Shown: positions 22,510 through 30,658 of the stretch, one piece after another
How the letters are laid out: each line of letters opens with the position of its first letter
Position numbering within the stretch: the first letter of the stretch is position 1
DNA from: Actinoplanes lutulentus
GTDB taxonomy: Bacteria; Actinomycetota; Actinomycetes; Mycobacteriales; Micromonosporaceae
Direction: 5' to 3'
Assembly: GCF_003259845.1 (NCBI RefSeq)
Contig: NZ_QLMJ01000012.1
Location: 1 to 64,000 of the forward strand
DNA: 64,000 bases
Made by a program: the position numbers and the translations under genes
The notes under the pieces: model-generated
What the model saw: only the letters and a program-made list of their open reading frames with translations
Databases searched by the model: none
Told to the model about the DNA's origin: nothing

Positions 22510-24046
22510 CGCGATCTCCGTTCAGGTCGGGTTCCTCACCCATCCGCAGCTGGAATGCCTCGGCGATGTCGCCCTCCCGTGGCCGGTCCCGGCCGTCCAG
22601 ATCAGCGATGGTCCAGGCGATCCGCAGGACTCGATCGAAACCTCGCGCGGAGAGAACGCCCTGATCCAGGGCTCGGCGCAGCAGAACGGTGTCCGGGGGA
22701 GGGAGTCCCCAGGGACGTCGTCGCAGTGTGGGGCCGGGCACCTCGCTGTTGTGCCGCCATCCGGCATCGGACCAGCGGGCCCGAGCGGCTTCGCGTGCGC
22801 CGGCCACCCTCGCACCGACGGTGGCTGAAGACTCCGCCGGAACCGATAGATCGGTCAGCTGCGCGGCACGCAACGGCCGCACCGTGACATTGATGTCGAT
22901 TCTGTCCATCAGCGGACCGGAGAGTCTTTCCAGATAGCGTCGCCGCACCAGAGGCGGGCAGACGCAGTACTGGTCGCCGGAGGCGGTGGCGCAGGGGCAA
23001 GGGTTCGCGGCGGCCACGAGCTGGACCATTGCCGGGTATTCGGTCGTGCCTCGGACCCGGGCCAGCACCACCCGCCCGCTCTCCAGCGGCTGACGCAGCG
23101 CCTGGAGCGAACTGCGGGGCATCTCCGGAATCTCGTCGAGGAAGAGGACGCCCCGATGAGCCAGTGACATGGCACCCGGACGGGCCAGGCCTTGGCCACC
23201 GCCGATCAGAGCGGCACGTCCGGCGCTGTGGTGCGGAGCCTGGAACGGCGGGCGGCGGACCAGACCGGCTCCTGGAGGCAGCATCCCGGCGATCGACTGC
23301 AGAGCGGTGACCTCGAGAGCCGCGTCGTCGTCGAGCTCCGGGAGGATCGAGGGGAGGCGTTCGGCGAGCATCGTCTTCCCCGCGCCGGGCGGTCCGACCA
23401 GCATCAGATGATGACCACCGGCGGCGGCCACCTCCAAGGCATAGCGCGCGGTCTTCTGTCCGGAGACATCGGCCAGGTCCGGTTGGGGACCCGACGCCTT
23501 CGCCGGCGCGGGTGGTGGTTCCAGCAGGGGGGCGTCGCCCTGGACGAATTCGACGAGGCGGCGCAGGGAGTCGACGGCTCGGACCGTGACGCCGGGGATC
23601 ACCGAGGCCTCGTGGGCGTTGTCCAGCGGCACGATGACCCGGGTGACGCCGGCCCGGACGGCGGCCGCGACCATCGGCAGGACCCCGCGGACCGGGCGGA
23701 CCGTGCCGTCCAGGCCCAGCTCGCCGAGCAGGGCCACCCCGTTCAGCCGCTCGGTCGGCAGGTCGCCGGCGCCGGCCATCAGCGCCGCGGCTATCGCCAA
23801 GTCAAAACCGCTGCCATGTTTGGGTAGGCCGGCCGGTAGCAGGTTCACGGTCATCCGGCGGTTCGGCCACTCTCGCCCGGAGTTGACCACGGCTGCGCGT
23901 ACCCGGTCGCGGGCCTCGTGCAGCGCGGTGTCCGGCAGGCCGGTGAGCACCAGGGCGGGCAGGCCCTGTGAGAGGTCCGCCTCCACCTCGACCAGGTGGC
24001 CGGTCACGCCGACCAGGCCGGCGCAGAGCACCCGTGCGTAACTCAT
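22496..24046 (-). CDS. comM: ComM/YifB family Mg-chelatase-like AAA+ ATPase
   Basis: A 516-residue AAA+ protein of the YifB/ComM family. The N-terminal Lon-protease-like domain spans about 1-180 (VEADLSQGLPALVLTGLPDTA). The ATPase core has Walker A GPPGAGKTML, Walker B VLFLDEIPEM, sensor AAANPCPC and a cysteine group (CPCATASGDQYCVCPP). The C-terminal Mg-chelatase domain ends near DLNGDRDDQP. ComM of Vibrio is a branch-migration helicase for natural transformation. Start ATG at 24046 overlaps the yraN stop (ATGA). The open frame continues far upstream only because stops are rare in this GC-rich frame. Confidence 0.93.
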   Translation of the reverse strand: MSYARVLCAGLVGVTGHLVEVEADLSQGLPALVLTGLPDTALHEARDRVRAAVVNSGREWPNRRMTVNLLPAGLPKHGSGFDLAIAAALMAGAGDLPTERLNGVALLGELGLDGTVRPVRGVLPMVAAAVRAGVTRVIVPLDNAHEASVIPGVTVRAVDSLRRLVEFVQGDAPLLEPPPAPAKASGPQPDLADVSGQKTARYALEVAAAGGHHLMLVGPPGAGKTMLAERLPSILPELDDDAALEVTALQSIAGMLPPGAGLVRRPPFQAPHHSAGRAALIGGGQGLARPGAMSLAHRGVLFLDEIPEMPRSSLQALRQPLESGRVVLARVRGTTEYPAMVQLVAAANPCPCATASGDQYCVCPPLVRRRYLERLSGPLMDRIDINVTVRPLRAAQLTDLSVPAESSATVGARVAGAREAARARWSDAGWRHNSEVPGPTLRRRPWGLPPPDTVLLRRALDQGVLSARGFDRVLRIAWTIADLDGRDRPREGDIAEAFQLRMGEEPDLNGDRDDQP

Positions 24047-24405
24047 CAGAACGCCGCCCTGATGTGCACGACACGGGTGGCGCCGCGCGGCTGCGGGAAG
24101 ACTTCGACCACGTCGAAGCGCACCTGCTTCGGGCGTACCCTGGTCTCTTCGAGCCATCGCGCGGCGAGAAGCCGCAGCTTGCGCACCTTCCGCTGGCCGA
24201 CGGCCGCGGATGGCGGACCGAAGGTCGCCGTCCGCCGGGTCTTCACCTCGCAGAAGACCACGTCGTCGCCGTCGCGCAGGATCAGGTCGACCTCGCCGTC
24301 CGCGCAGCGCCAGTTGCGGTCCAGCAGCACGAGGCCGCTCTCCTGGAGGTGCCGGGCCGCGAGCCGTTCGCCGTAGGCGCCGATCGCTTTCCGCTGTGTC
24401 GTCAT
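24046..24405 (-). CDS. yraN: UPF0102 nuclease-fold protein YraN
   Basis: A 119-residue protein of the YraN/UPF0102 family with a restriction-endonuclease-like fold. It starts MTTQRKAIGAYGERLAARHL. The conserved acidic core is NWRCADGEVDLILRDGDDVVFCEVKTRR, carrying the D-(E/Q)xK residues (shown in two parts: CADGEVDLIL and VVFCEVKTRR). Biochemical role is unsettled. First gene of the yraN-comM-dprA unit, divergent from rpsB across a 388-bp gap. Confidence 0.92.
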   Translation of the reverse strand: MTTQRKAIGAYGERLAARHLQESGLVLLDRNWRCADGEVDLILRDGDDVVFCEVKTRRTATFGPPSAAVGQRKVRKLRLLAARWLEETRVRPKQVRFDVVEVFPQPRGATRVVHIRAAF

Positions 24406-24449
24406 GAGGCGGCACCGTGGCAGGGTTCCGAGGGCGCCGCGCGGGACCC

Positions 24450-24475
24450 TGTGGACGGGCCGGAATTGTGGATAA
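24450..24475 (-). other. DnaA-box-like sites near yraN
   Basis: On the minus strand, TTATCCACA (24467-24475) matches the classical DnaA box exactly. CCGTCCACA (24450-24458) matches seven of nine positions of TTGTCCACA. They lie about 45-70 bp upstream of yraN. Evidence is sequence match only. Confidence 0.35.
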
Positions 24476-24687
24476 CGCCTGCGCGCTCGCCCGATGTGGT
24501 ACCGGGCGGGCGTTACGCACAGTGACTTTCGACTCGGTTCCGCAGGCCTGACCCGGGGCCGCCCGGGCCGCCGCGCCGGTTGGCGTATGCTTGACGACGG
24601 CGACCGCCTCGTGCGGTCGACCTCGCGCGCCCTCCGACCGTTTCGTTCGCTGGTCCACCCAGCGACGGTGATCGTCGGCGACGGCCC

Positions 24688-24783
24688 TCCCTGGTCCCGA
24701 TCTTGTCGGGTCCGACTGTGGCCGCCGACCGGGCGCCAGGACGCCCACCGCCGGTGAGCGTGACAACCAGGGAAGACCAGGGA
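24688..24783 (+). promoter_or_regulatory. Possible ribosome-binding-site-sequestering leader of rpsB
   Basis: TCCCTGGTC (24688-24696) is a perfect 9-bp complement of GACCAGGGA (24775-24783), which covers most of the rpsB Shine-Dalgarno AGGGAG. A second ACCAGGGA copy (24766-24773) could compete for the same upstream segment. This gives two alternative pairings, one that hides the binding site and one that frees it. A small CCCGA/TCGGG hairpin (24696-24710) lies between. S2 autoregulation is known in other bacteria. Confidence 0.4.
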
Positions 24784-24793
24784 GTAACTCACC

Positions 24794-25762
24794 ATGGCCG
24801 TAGTGACCATGCGCCAGCTGCTGGAAAGCGGTGTCCACTTCGGGCACCAGACCCGCCGCTGGAACCCGAAGATGAAGCGCTTCATCTTCACCGAGCGCAA
24901 CGGTATCTACATCATCGACCTGCGCCAGACCCTCGACTACATCGAGAAGGCGTACGCGTACGTGCGGACCACCGTCGCCGAGGGTGGCACCATCCTCTTC
25001 GTCGGTACCAAGAAGCAGGCGCAGGAGGCCATCGCCGAGCAGGCGACGCGGGTCGGCCAGCCGTACGTGAACCACCGCTGGCTCGGCGGCATGCTGACCA
25101 ACTTCCAGACGGTGTACAAGCGTCTCCAGCGGATGAAGGAGCTGGAGGGTCTCGGCGACCTGACCGGCACCGCCGCTGGTTACACCAAGAAGGAAACCCT
25201 TCAGCTTTACCGCGAGAAGACCAAGCTCACCAAGACCCTCGGTGGTCTGCGTGACATGACCAAGACGCCGTCGGCGATCTGGGTCGTGGACACGAAGAAG
25301 GAGCACATCGCCGTCGACGAGGCCCGCAAGCTGGGCATCCCGGTCATCGCGGTGCTGGACACCAACTGTGACCCCGACGAGGTCGACTTCCCGATCCCGG
25401 GTAACGACGACGCCATCCGCTCGGCCGAGCTGCTGACCCGGGTCATCGCCGCTGCGGTCGCCGACGGTCTGATCGCGCGTTCCGGCCGTCACCGCGGCAA
25501 CGCCGACGAGAAGCCCGAGGCGGGCACCGTCGCCGCCGGCGAGCCGCTCCCCGAGTGGGAGCGCGACCTCTACGAGGGCGCCGAGAAGAAGGCCGCTGAG
25601 GTTCCGGCCGAGGCCCCCGCCGCCGCTGCCGCCGAGGCCCCGGCTGCTGAGGCCCCCGCGGCCGAGGCTCCCGCTGCTGAGGCGCCCGCCGCCGAGGCGC
25701 CGGCTGCCGAGGCTCCCGCCGCTGAGGCTGAGAAGAAGGCCGAGCCGGTCGCGGCCGAGTAA
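24794..25762 (+). CDS. rpsB: 30S ribosomal protein S2 with repetitive C-terminal tail
   Basis: S2 binds the 30S head-body junction and helps recruit S1. The family core spans about residues 1-255 (VTMRQLLESGVHFGHQTRRW, FIFTERNGIYIIDL, NHRWLGGMLTNF, PVIAVLDTNCDPDEV). The total of 322 residues is longer than usual because of a tail made of tandem EAPAA units (about seven) ending in EAEKKAEPVAAE. Similar alanine/glutamate tails are seen in other actinobacterial S2 proteins. AGGGAG precedes the ATG by 9 nt. First gene of the rpsB-tsf-pyrH-frr cluster. Confidence 0.96.
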   Translation: MAVVTMRQLLESGVHFGHQTRRWNPKMKRFIFTERNGIYIIDLRQTLDYIEKAYAYVRTTVAEGGTILFVGTKKQAQEAIAEQATRVGQPYVNHRWLGGMLTNFQTVYKRLQRMKELEGLGDLTGTAAGYTKKETLQLYREKTKLTKTLGGLRDMTKTPSAIWVVDTKKEHIAVDEARKLGIPVIAVLDTNCDPDEVDFPIPGNDDAIRSAELLTRVIAAAVADGLIARSGRHRGNADEKPEAGTVAAGEPLPEWERDLYEGAEKKAAEVPAEAPAAAAAEAPAAEAPAAEAPAAEAPAAEAPAAEAPAAEAEKKAEPVAAE

Positions 25763-25789
25763 TTTCGGCCCGAAGTCCCAGGTGCGTTT

Positions 25790-25820
25790 CGGCCGCCGCT
25801 GCTCCTCGCGGCGGCGGCCG
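25790..25820 (+). terminator. Hairpin between rpsB and tsf
   Basis: CGGCCGCCGC (25790-25799) pairs exactly with GCGGCGGCCG (25811-25820) around an 11-nt loop, 28 bp after the rpsB stop. There is no T tract. In the rpsB-tsf context it probably acts as a partial terminator or processing site that sets the S2 to EF-Ts ratio. Confidence 0.5.
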
Positions 25821-25849
25821 AGTCCCGAACTGACATCGAGAGAAGAGTC

Positions 25850-26677
25850 ATGGCTAACTTCACCGCCGCGGACGTCAAGAAGCTCCGCGACCTCACCGGT
25901 GCCGGCATGATGGACTGCAAGAAGGCGCTGGACGAGGCGGACGGCGACTTCGACAAGGCCGTCGAGTTCCTGCGCATCAAGGGTGCCAAGGACGTCGGCA
26001 AGCGTGCCGGCCGCACCGCGGCCAACGGCATCGTCGCGCACTCCGGCAAGGCTCTGCTCGAGCTGAACTGTGAGACCGACTTCGTCGCCAAGACCCCCGA
26101 CTTCGTCGCCCTCGGCGACAGCCTGGTCAAGCTCGGCGAGGAGAACAAGGTCGCGGACGCCGCCGGCCTGCTCGCCGCCGAGCTGAACGGCAAGACCGTT
26201 GCCGACACCATCCAGGAGTACGCGGCGAAGATCGGCGAGAAGATCGTCGTGAACCGCTTCACGATCCTCGACGGCACCGTCGCGATCTACCTGCACCGCA
26301 AGGCGCAGGACCTCCCGCCGCAGGTCGGCGTGCTTGTCGAGTACACCGGCAAGGACGACGAGGCCGCGGACGCGGACGCCCGTGGCGTCGGCATGCAGAT
26401 CGCCGCGATGCGCCCGAAGTTCCTCTCCCGTGACGAGGTTCCGGCCGAGACGGTCGAGACCGAGCGTCGCGTCGCCGAGCAGACCGCTCGCGAGGAGGGC
26501 AAGCCGGAGCAGGCTCTGCCGAAGATCATCGAGGGCCGGGTGAACTCCTTCTTCAAGGACTTCGTCCTCCTCGAGCAGGCGTCGGTCGTCGACAACAAGA
26601 AGACCGTCAAGAAGATCCTCGACGAGGCCGGCATCCAGGTCACCCGGTTCGTCCGGTACGAGGTAGGCCAGGAGTAA
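25850..26677 (+). CDS. tsf: Elongation factor Ts
   Basis: Nucleotide exchange factor for EF-Tu. The 275-residue protein shows the N-terminal UBA-like domain (VKKLRDLTGAGMMDCKKALD, DGDFDKAVEFLRIKG) and the core with ELNCETDFVAKTPDF and ARGVGMQIAAMRPKF. The C-terminal region has INSFFKDFVLLEQ-like sequence (VNSFFKDFVLLEQASVVDN). GAGAAGAG precedes the ATG. Confidence 0.97.
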   Translation: MANFTAADVKKLRDLTGAGMMDCKKALDEADGDFDKAVEFLRIKGAKDVGKRAGRTAANGIVAHSGKALLELNCETDFVAKTPDFVALGDSLVKLGEENKVADAAGLLAAELNGKTVADTIQEYAAKIGEKIVVNRFTILDGTVAIYLHRKAQDLPPQVGVLVEYTGKDDEAADADARGVGMQIAAMRPKFLSRDEVPAETVETERRVAEQTAREEGKPEQALPKIIEGRVNSFFKDFVLLEQASVVDNKKTVKKILDEAGIQVTRFVRYEVGQE

Positions 26678-26698
26678 GGCAACAAAAGCAGTGACGCC

Positions 26699-26741
26699 GG
26701 GAGGTCGGGTACGCGATTCTGCGACCGGCCTCCCCGTCGCA
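26699..26741 (+). promoter_or_regulatory. Overlapping alternative hairpins before pyrH
   Basis: GGGAGGTCG and CGGCCTCCC (within 26699-26735) can form one stem with a single G-U pair. TGCGAC (26720-26725) and GTCGCA (26736-26741) can form another that uses part of the same sequence. The two cannot coexist. TAAGGT follows at 26742 and could be a -10 element. Function is unproven. Confidence 0.35.
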
Positions 26742-26779
26742 TAAGGTCTCTTGCAGAAACTGAAAGGAAGGCGGGTTCC

Positions 26780-27541
26780 ATGACGATGGTGACCGACCAG
26801 TCCGCCACGGTCGACGGTCAGAACCCGCCGACCATGCGGCCGAGGCGGGTTGTCCTCAAGCTCTCCGGCGAGGTGTTCGGCGGCGGTGCGGTCGGCGTCG
26901 ACCCCGACGTCGTACAGGCGCTGGCCCGGCAGATCGCAACCGTCAATCAGCGCGGCATCCAGGTCGCCGTGGTGGTCGGTGGCGGCAACTTCTTCCGCGG
27001 CGCCGAGCTGCAGAAGCGCGGCATGGACCGGAACCGCGCCGACTACATGGGCATGCTGGGCACGGTGATGAACTGCCTGGCGCTCCAGGACTTCCTGGAG
27101 AAGGAGGGCATCGAGACGCGGGTGCAGACCGCGATCACGATGGCCCAGGTCGCCGAGCCGTACATCCCGCTGCGGGCGATCCGGCACCTGGAGAAGGGCC
27201 GGGTTGTCATCTTCGGCGCCGGCGCGGGCATGCCGTACTTCTCCACCGACACGGTGACCGCCCAGCGCGCGCTGGAGATCCACGCCGACATGGTGCTGAT
27301 GAGCAAGAACGGCGTCGACGGTGTCTACACCGCCGACCCGCGGGTCGACCCGACCGCTCAGAAGCTGGACAACATCACCTTCCAGGAGCTTCTCCAGCGT
27401 GGTCTGCGGGTCGCCGACCAGGCGGCCTTCAGCCTCTGCGAGGAGAACAAGCTGCCGATGCTGGTCTTCGGCGCGGAGGGCGACGACACCATCGTGCGCG
27501 CGTGCGCGGGCGAGAAGATCGGCACCCTCATCACCGCGTGA
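26780..27541 (+). CDS. pyrH: UMP kinase
   Basis: Phosphorylates UMP to UDP with ATP in pyrimidine synthesis. The 253-residue amino-acid-kinase fold protein has VVLKLSGEVFGGG, VAVVVGGGNFFRGAEL, DRNRADYMGMLGTVMNCLAL, FGAGAGMPYFSTDT and SKNGVDGVYTADPR. There are about 15 extra N-terminal residues before the core; a second ATG (MVTDQ) lies two codons in. AAAGGAAGG precedes the start. Confidence 0.97.
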   Translation: MTMVTDQSATVDGQNPPTMRPRRVVLKLSGEVFGGGAVGVDPDVVQALARQIATVNQRGIQVAVVVGGGNFFRGAELQKRGMDRNRADYMGMLGTVMNCLALQDFLEKEGIETRVQTAITMAQVAEPYIPLRAIRHLEKGRVVIFGAGAGMPYFSTDTVTAQRALEIHADMVLMSKNGVDGVYTADPRVDPTAQKLDNITFQELLQRGLRVADQAAFSLCEENKLPMLVFGAEGDDTIVRACAGEKIGTLITA

Positions 27542-27602
27542 TCGCGCGTCCACGTCCCCACATCCCGCACCACCGAAGACAGCGAGGAGGCGAGAAGAGC
27601 CG

Positions 27603-28160
27603 GTGATCGAGGAAACCCTCTTCGAGGCCGAGGAGAAGATGGACAGCGCGGTCGAACACGCCAAGGAGGAGTTCGCCGCCATCCGTACCGGCCGGGCAAC
27701 CCCGGCTATGTTCTCCAAGATCCTGGTGGACTACTACGGCGCGCCCACGCCGGTCACCCAGATGGCGTCGGTCGGTGTGCCGGAGCCACGCATGGTCATC
27801 GTCAAGCCGTACGACGCGTCGCAGCTGGGCCCGATCGAACGGGCGATCCGCGACTCCGACCTCGGCGTGAACCCGAACAACGAGGGTACGCAGCTGCGCA
27901 TCCACCTCCCGCAGATGACGGAGGAGCGGCGCCGCGAGATGATCAAGGTGGCGCGGGGCAAGGCCGAGGACGGCCGGATCGCAATCCGCAACGTCCGCCG
28001 CAAGGCCAAGGACCAGCTGGACAAGCTGGTCAAGGACGGCGAGGCGGGCGAGGACGAGGGCCGTCGTGCCGAGAAGGAGCTGGACGACCTGACGCACAAG
28101 TACGTCGGCGTCATCGACGAGCTCCTCAAGCACAAGGAAGCCGAGCTGCTCGAGGTCTGA
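27603..28160 (+). CDS. frr: Ribosome recycling factor
   Basis: With EF-G it splits the post-termination ribosome. The 185-residue protein matches the family length and pattern: EAEEKMDSAVEHAKEEFAAI, RTGRATPAMFSKILVDYYG, PLxQ-type TPVTQMASV, NPNNEGTQLRIHLPQMTEERR and the C-terminal helix VGVIDELLKHKEAELLEV. The GTG start is at 27603, with GAGGCGAGAAG about 8 nt upstream; longer in-frame extensions overlap pyrH and are rejected. Confidence 0.96.
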   Translation: MIEETLFEAEEKMDSAVEHAKEEFAAIRTGRATPAMFSKILVDYYGAPTPVTQMASVGVPEPRMVIVKPYDASQLGPIERAIRDSDLGVNPNNEGTQLRIHLPQMTEERRREMIKVARGKAEDGRIAIRNVRRKAKDQLDKLVKDGEAGEDEGRRAEKELDDLTHKYVGVIDELLKHKEAELLEV

Positions 28161-28174
28161 TACGAAGTCCGTAC

Positions 28175-28214
28175 GTCTGCCCGGTCTTGTGCCTTTGTGC
28201 CGAGGCCGGGCTTT
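28175..28214 (+). terminator. Probable terminator after frr
   Basis: GCCCGGTC (28179-28186) pairs with GGCCGGGC (28204-28211) with one G-U pair around a 17-nt loop. TACG and CGTA outside the core extend the stem after a mismatched step. It is followed by TTTCG only, so efficiency is uncertain. It lies 14 bp past the frr stop. Confidence 0.55.
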
Positions 28215-28368
28215 CGTATGTACGGAACAAACCACCGCTCAGGCCCGCTGTTAACCCTTTTGCTGTGCAGTAGGCTCGGGGCCGACTCCTGTCCGGGGGG
28301 AGAACAACAGGCGACGGCACGTAGGGGATGGCTTTGATTTCGCACACGACGGGGCTGCTCGAACTCTG

Positions 28369-29379
28369 ATGTCCTACCTCGATCCGCGTGCCGGCCGTCC
28401 GCCGGGCGACGACACCAACGTGCCGGCGCCCTATTTCTATGACACCCCCGCTCCGGCCTGGCCGGAGAACCCCGACGCGGACTCCCCGGTCACCGAGCTG
28501 GGAACGGACGTGCCCACGCCGAAAGGCGCCAAGGGCCGCCGCCGTGCCAGCCGGAGCCAGAGCAAGGGCAAGAGCCGCGCCGGGCGCAACCTCCCGGCCG
28601 CCATCGGAGTCGGGCTGAGCCTCGGCGTCGTCGTCCTGGCCTCGTTGCTGATCGAGCGGCGTGCGCTGCTGGCGGTCCTGGTCGCGGCATCCGGCATCGG
28701 CGTCTGGGAGATGTCCAAGGCGCTCACCGCGGCCGGCAGCCGGGTCCCGCTGATCCCGTTGGTCGGCGGCTCCGCCCTGATGACCGGCCTCGCTTGGTAC
28801 GGCGGACCGGACGCCCTGGTCCTCGGCCTGCTCGTGACGATCGGCGCGGCCGTGCTCTGGCGTCTCGCCGACGGCCTCGCCGCGGTCCGCCGTGACTTCA
28901 CCGCCACCGTGCTGACCGCGGTCTACGGGCCGTTCCTGCTGAGCTTCGCGGCGATGCTGGTGTACCCGGACGACGGCGCGTGGCGGGTGATCTGCACCCT
29001 GGTGGCTGTGGTGCTCTCGGACACCGGTGGTTATGCGGCCGGTGTCTTCCTCGGCCAGCACCCGATGGCGCCGAAGATCAGCCCGAAGAAGTCGTGGGAG
29101 GGTTTCGCCGGCTCGCTGACGGCCGCCGCGATCGGCAGCGGCGCTCTGCTCTTCTTCCTGCTCGACGTTCCGGTCTACTGGGGCCTGCTGTTCGGCGCGG
29201 TGATCTCGGTGGTGGCCGTCATGGGCGACCTCGCGGAGTCGATGCTCAAGCGGGACCTCGGGATCAAGGACATGAGCAACCTCCTGCCGGGGCACGGCGG
29301 CCTGATGGACCGGCTGGACTCGATCCTGTTCGCTGTCCCGACGGCTTACCTGCTCTTCGCGATCATCATCCCGAGCTGA
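28369..29379 (+). CDS. cdsA: Phosphatidate cytidylyltransferase
   Basis: Makes CDP-diacylglycerol from phosphatidic acid and CTP for phospholipid synthesis. The 336-residue protein has a roughly 75-residue hydrophilic, basic N-terminal extension (AKGRRRASRSQSKGKSRAGR), then about eight membrane helices. The signature is near the C-terminus: SDTGGYAAG, ISPKKSWEGFAGSL and the block GDLAESMLKRDLGIKDMSNL with LPGHGGLMDRLDS. It lies between frr and rlmN, the conserved place in actinobacteria. Confidence 0.95.
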   Translation: MSYLDPRAGRPPGDDTNVPAPYFYDTPAPAWPENPDADSPVTELGTDVPTPKGAKGRRRASRSQSKGKSRAGRNLPAAIGVGLSLGVVVLASLLIERRALLAVLVAASGIGVWEMSKALTAAGSRVPLIPLVGGSALMTGLAWYGGPDALVLGLLVTIGAAVLWRLADGLAAVRRDFTATVLTAVYGPFLLSFAAMLVYPDDGAWRVICTLVAVVLSDTGGYAAGVFLGQHPMAPKISPKKSWEGFAGSLTAAAIGSGALLFFLLDVPVYWGLLFGAVISVVAVMGDLAESMLKRDLGIKDMSNLLPGHGGLMDRLDSILFAVPTAYLLFAIIIPS

Positions 29380-29442
29380 CCCGGTGCCTGCCGAACAAGC
29401 TATGGCTGACCGATTCGACGGGCGTGGGAGACTGGATACGCC

Positions 29443-30621
29443 ATGACGATTCTTCCGGTCATCCCGATCAGTCCAGACCAGCCCGACGCGGTGATCACCC
29501 GTCGTCGCCCCAGCATGCCGCCGAAGCACCTCGCCGACATGGACCTCGCCACACGCAAGAGCGTCGTCGCGAGCCTCGGCGAGCCAGCCTTCCGTGCGAA
29601 GCAGCTCTCCACCCACTATTTCGGCCGCCTGGTGCGTGACGCCTCGGCGATGACCGATCTGCCGGCGGCGTCCCGCGACCGGCTCACCGCCGAGCTCTTC
29701 CCGCAGCTGCTGACCCCGCTCCGGGAGCAGGCCTGTGACGACGGCGCGACCCGCAAGACGTTGTGGCGGCTGCATGACGGCGCTCTGGTGGAGAGCGTCC
29801 TGATGGGTTACCCCGACCGCGTGACGGCCTGTGTCTCCAGCCAGGCCGGCTGTGGCATGGCGTGCCCGTTCTGCGCGACCGGCCAGCAGGGCCTCACCCG
29901 CAACCTCTCGGTGGCCGAGATCGTCGACCAGGTGGTCTATCTGGCCGGCGTCGCGGCCTCGGGCGCGGTCACCGGATCGCCGCCCCGGCTGTCCCGCGTG
30001 GTCTTCATGGGGATGGGTGAGCCGCTGGCCAACTACCCCCGGGTGATCGAGGCGGTGCGCCGCCTCACCTCGCCGGCTCCGGAGGGTCTGGGGCTGTCAC
30101 AACGGCACATCACGGTGTCCACGGTGGGTTTGGTGCCCGCAATGCGCCGGTTGGTGGCCGAACAGCTCTCGGTGACTCTTGCGTTGTCACTGCACGCCCC
30201 CGATGATGATCTGCGCGATGAGCTTGTGCCCGTCAACCAGCGTTGGAAGGTGGCCGAGGTACTTGATGCCGCGTTTGATTACGTGGCTCAGACCGGCCGC
30301 CGGGTCTCCATCGAATACGCCCTGATCAGGGACGTAAACGATCAGCCCTGGCGTGCCGACCTGCTCGGCAAGCTTCTGAGCGGCAAGCTGGCCCATGTGA
30401 ATCTCATCCCGCTCAACCCGACCCCGGGGAGCAAGTGGGATGCAAGCCCCAAACCGGTCGAGCGCGAGTTCGTCCGCCGGCTCCGAGAGGCCGGTGTGTC
30501 GACCACTGTTCGCGACACCAGGGGGCAGGAGATCGACGGCGCATGCGGCCAATTGGCCGCGGGCGAGCTGACGCAAGCGAGCGCAGGGGGCGCCGCAGCC
30601 GACGCGGAGGTGGCACAGTGA
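29443..30621 (+). CDS. rlmN: 23S rRNA/tRNA adenine-C2 methyltransferase RlmN
   Basis: Radical-SAM enzyme that methylates C2 of A2503 in 23S rRNA and A37 of some tRNAs. The 392-residue protein has the CxxxCxxC cluster in CGMACPFCATGQQGLTRN, the SAM-side motif FMGMGEPLANY, VSTVGLVPAM, and a C-terminal cysteine (ACGQLAAGEL) matching the methyl-carrying Cys. VCLSSQAG-type region CVSSQAGC precedes the cluster. ATG start after GGGAG. Confidence 0.95.
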   Translation: MTILPVIPISPDQPDAVITRRRPSMPPKHLADMDLATRKSVVASLGEPAFRAKQLSTHYFGRLVRDASAMTDLPAASRDRLTAELFPQLLTPLREQACDDGATRKTLWRLHDGALVESVLMGYPDRVTACVSSQAGCGMACPFCATGQQGLTRNLSVAEIVDQVVYLAGVAASGAVTGSPPRLSRVVFMGMGEPLANYPRVIEAVRRLTSPAPEGLGLSQRHITVSTVGLVPAMRRLVAEQLSVTLALSLHAPDDDLRDELVPVNQRWKVAEVLDAAFDYVAQTGRRVSIEYALIRDVNDQPWRADLLGKLLSGKLAHVNLIPLNPTPGSKWDASPKPVEREFVRRLREAGVSTTVRDTRGQEIDGACGQLAAGELTQASAGGAAADAEVAQ

Positions 30622-30658
30622 CTGGGCGCAGGTCCCAGCAAACGAAGTGGGAGACGTT

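Larger units (their letters stand above)
24406..24793. other. Divergent intergenic region and rpsB leader
   Basis: This 388-bp gap separates yraN (minus) from rpsB (plus). It holds two DnaA-box-like sites (24450-24458, 24467-24475) and a likely rpsB leader with complementary segments (24688-24696 with 24766-24773 or 24775-24783). A TATGCT sequence near 24587 could be a -10 element, but I see no convincing -35. No coding frame here is supported. Confidence 0.5.

Noticed and set aside
24047..27718. Minus-strand frame continuous with comM running through rpsB, tsf and pyrH
   Set aside because: The sequence beyond residue 516 of comM is antisense to ribosomal and kinase genes. The YifB family N-terminus begins exactly at the ATG at 24046.
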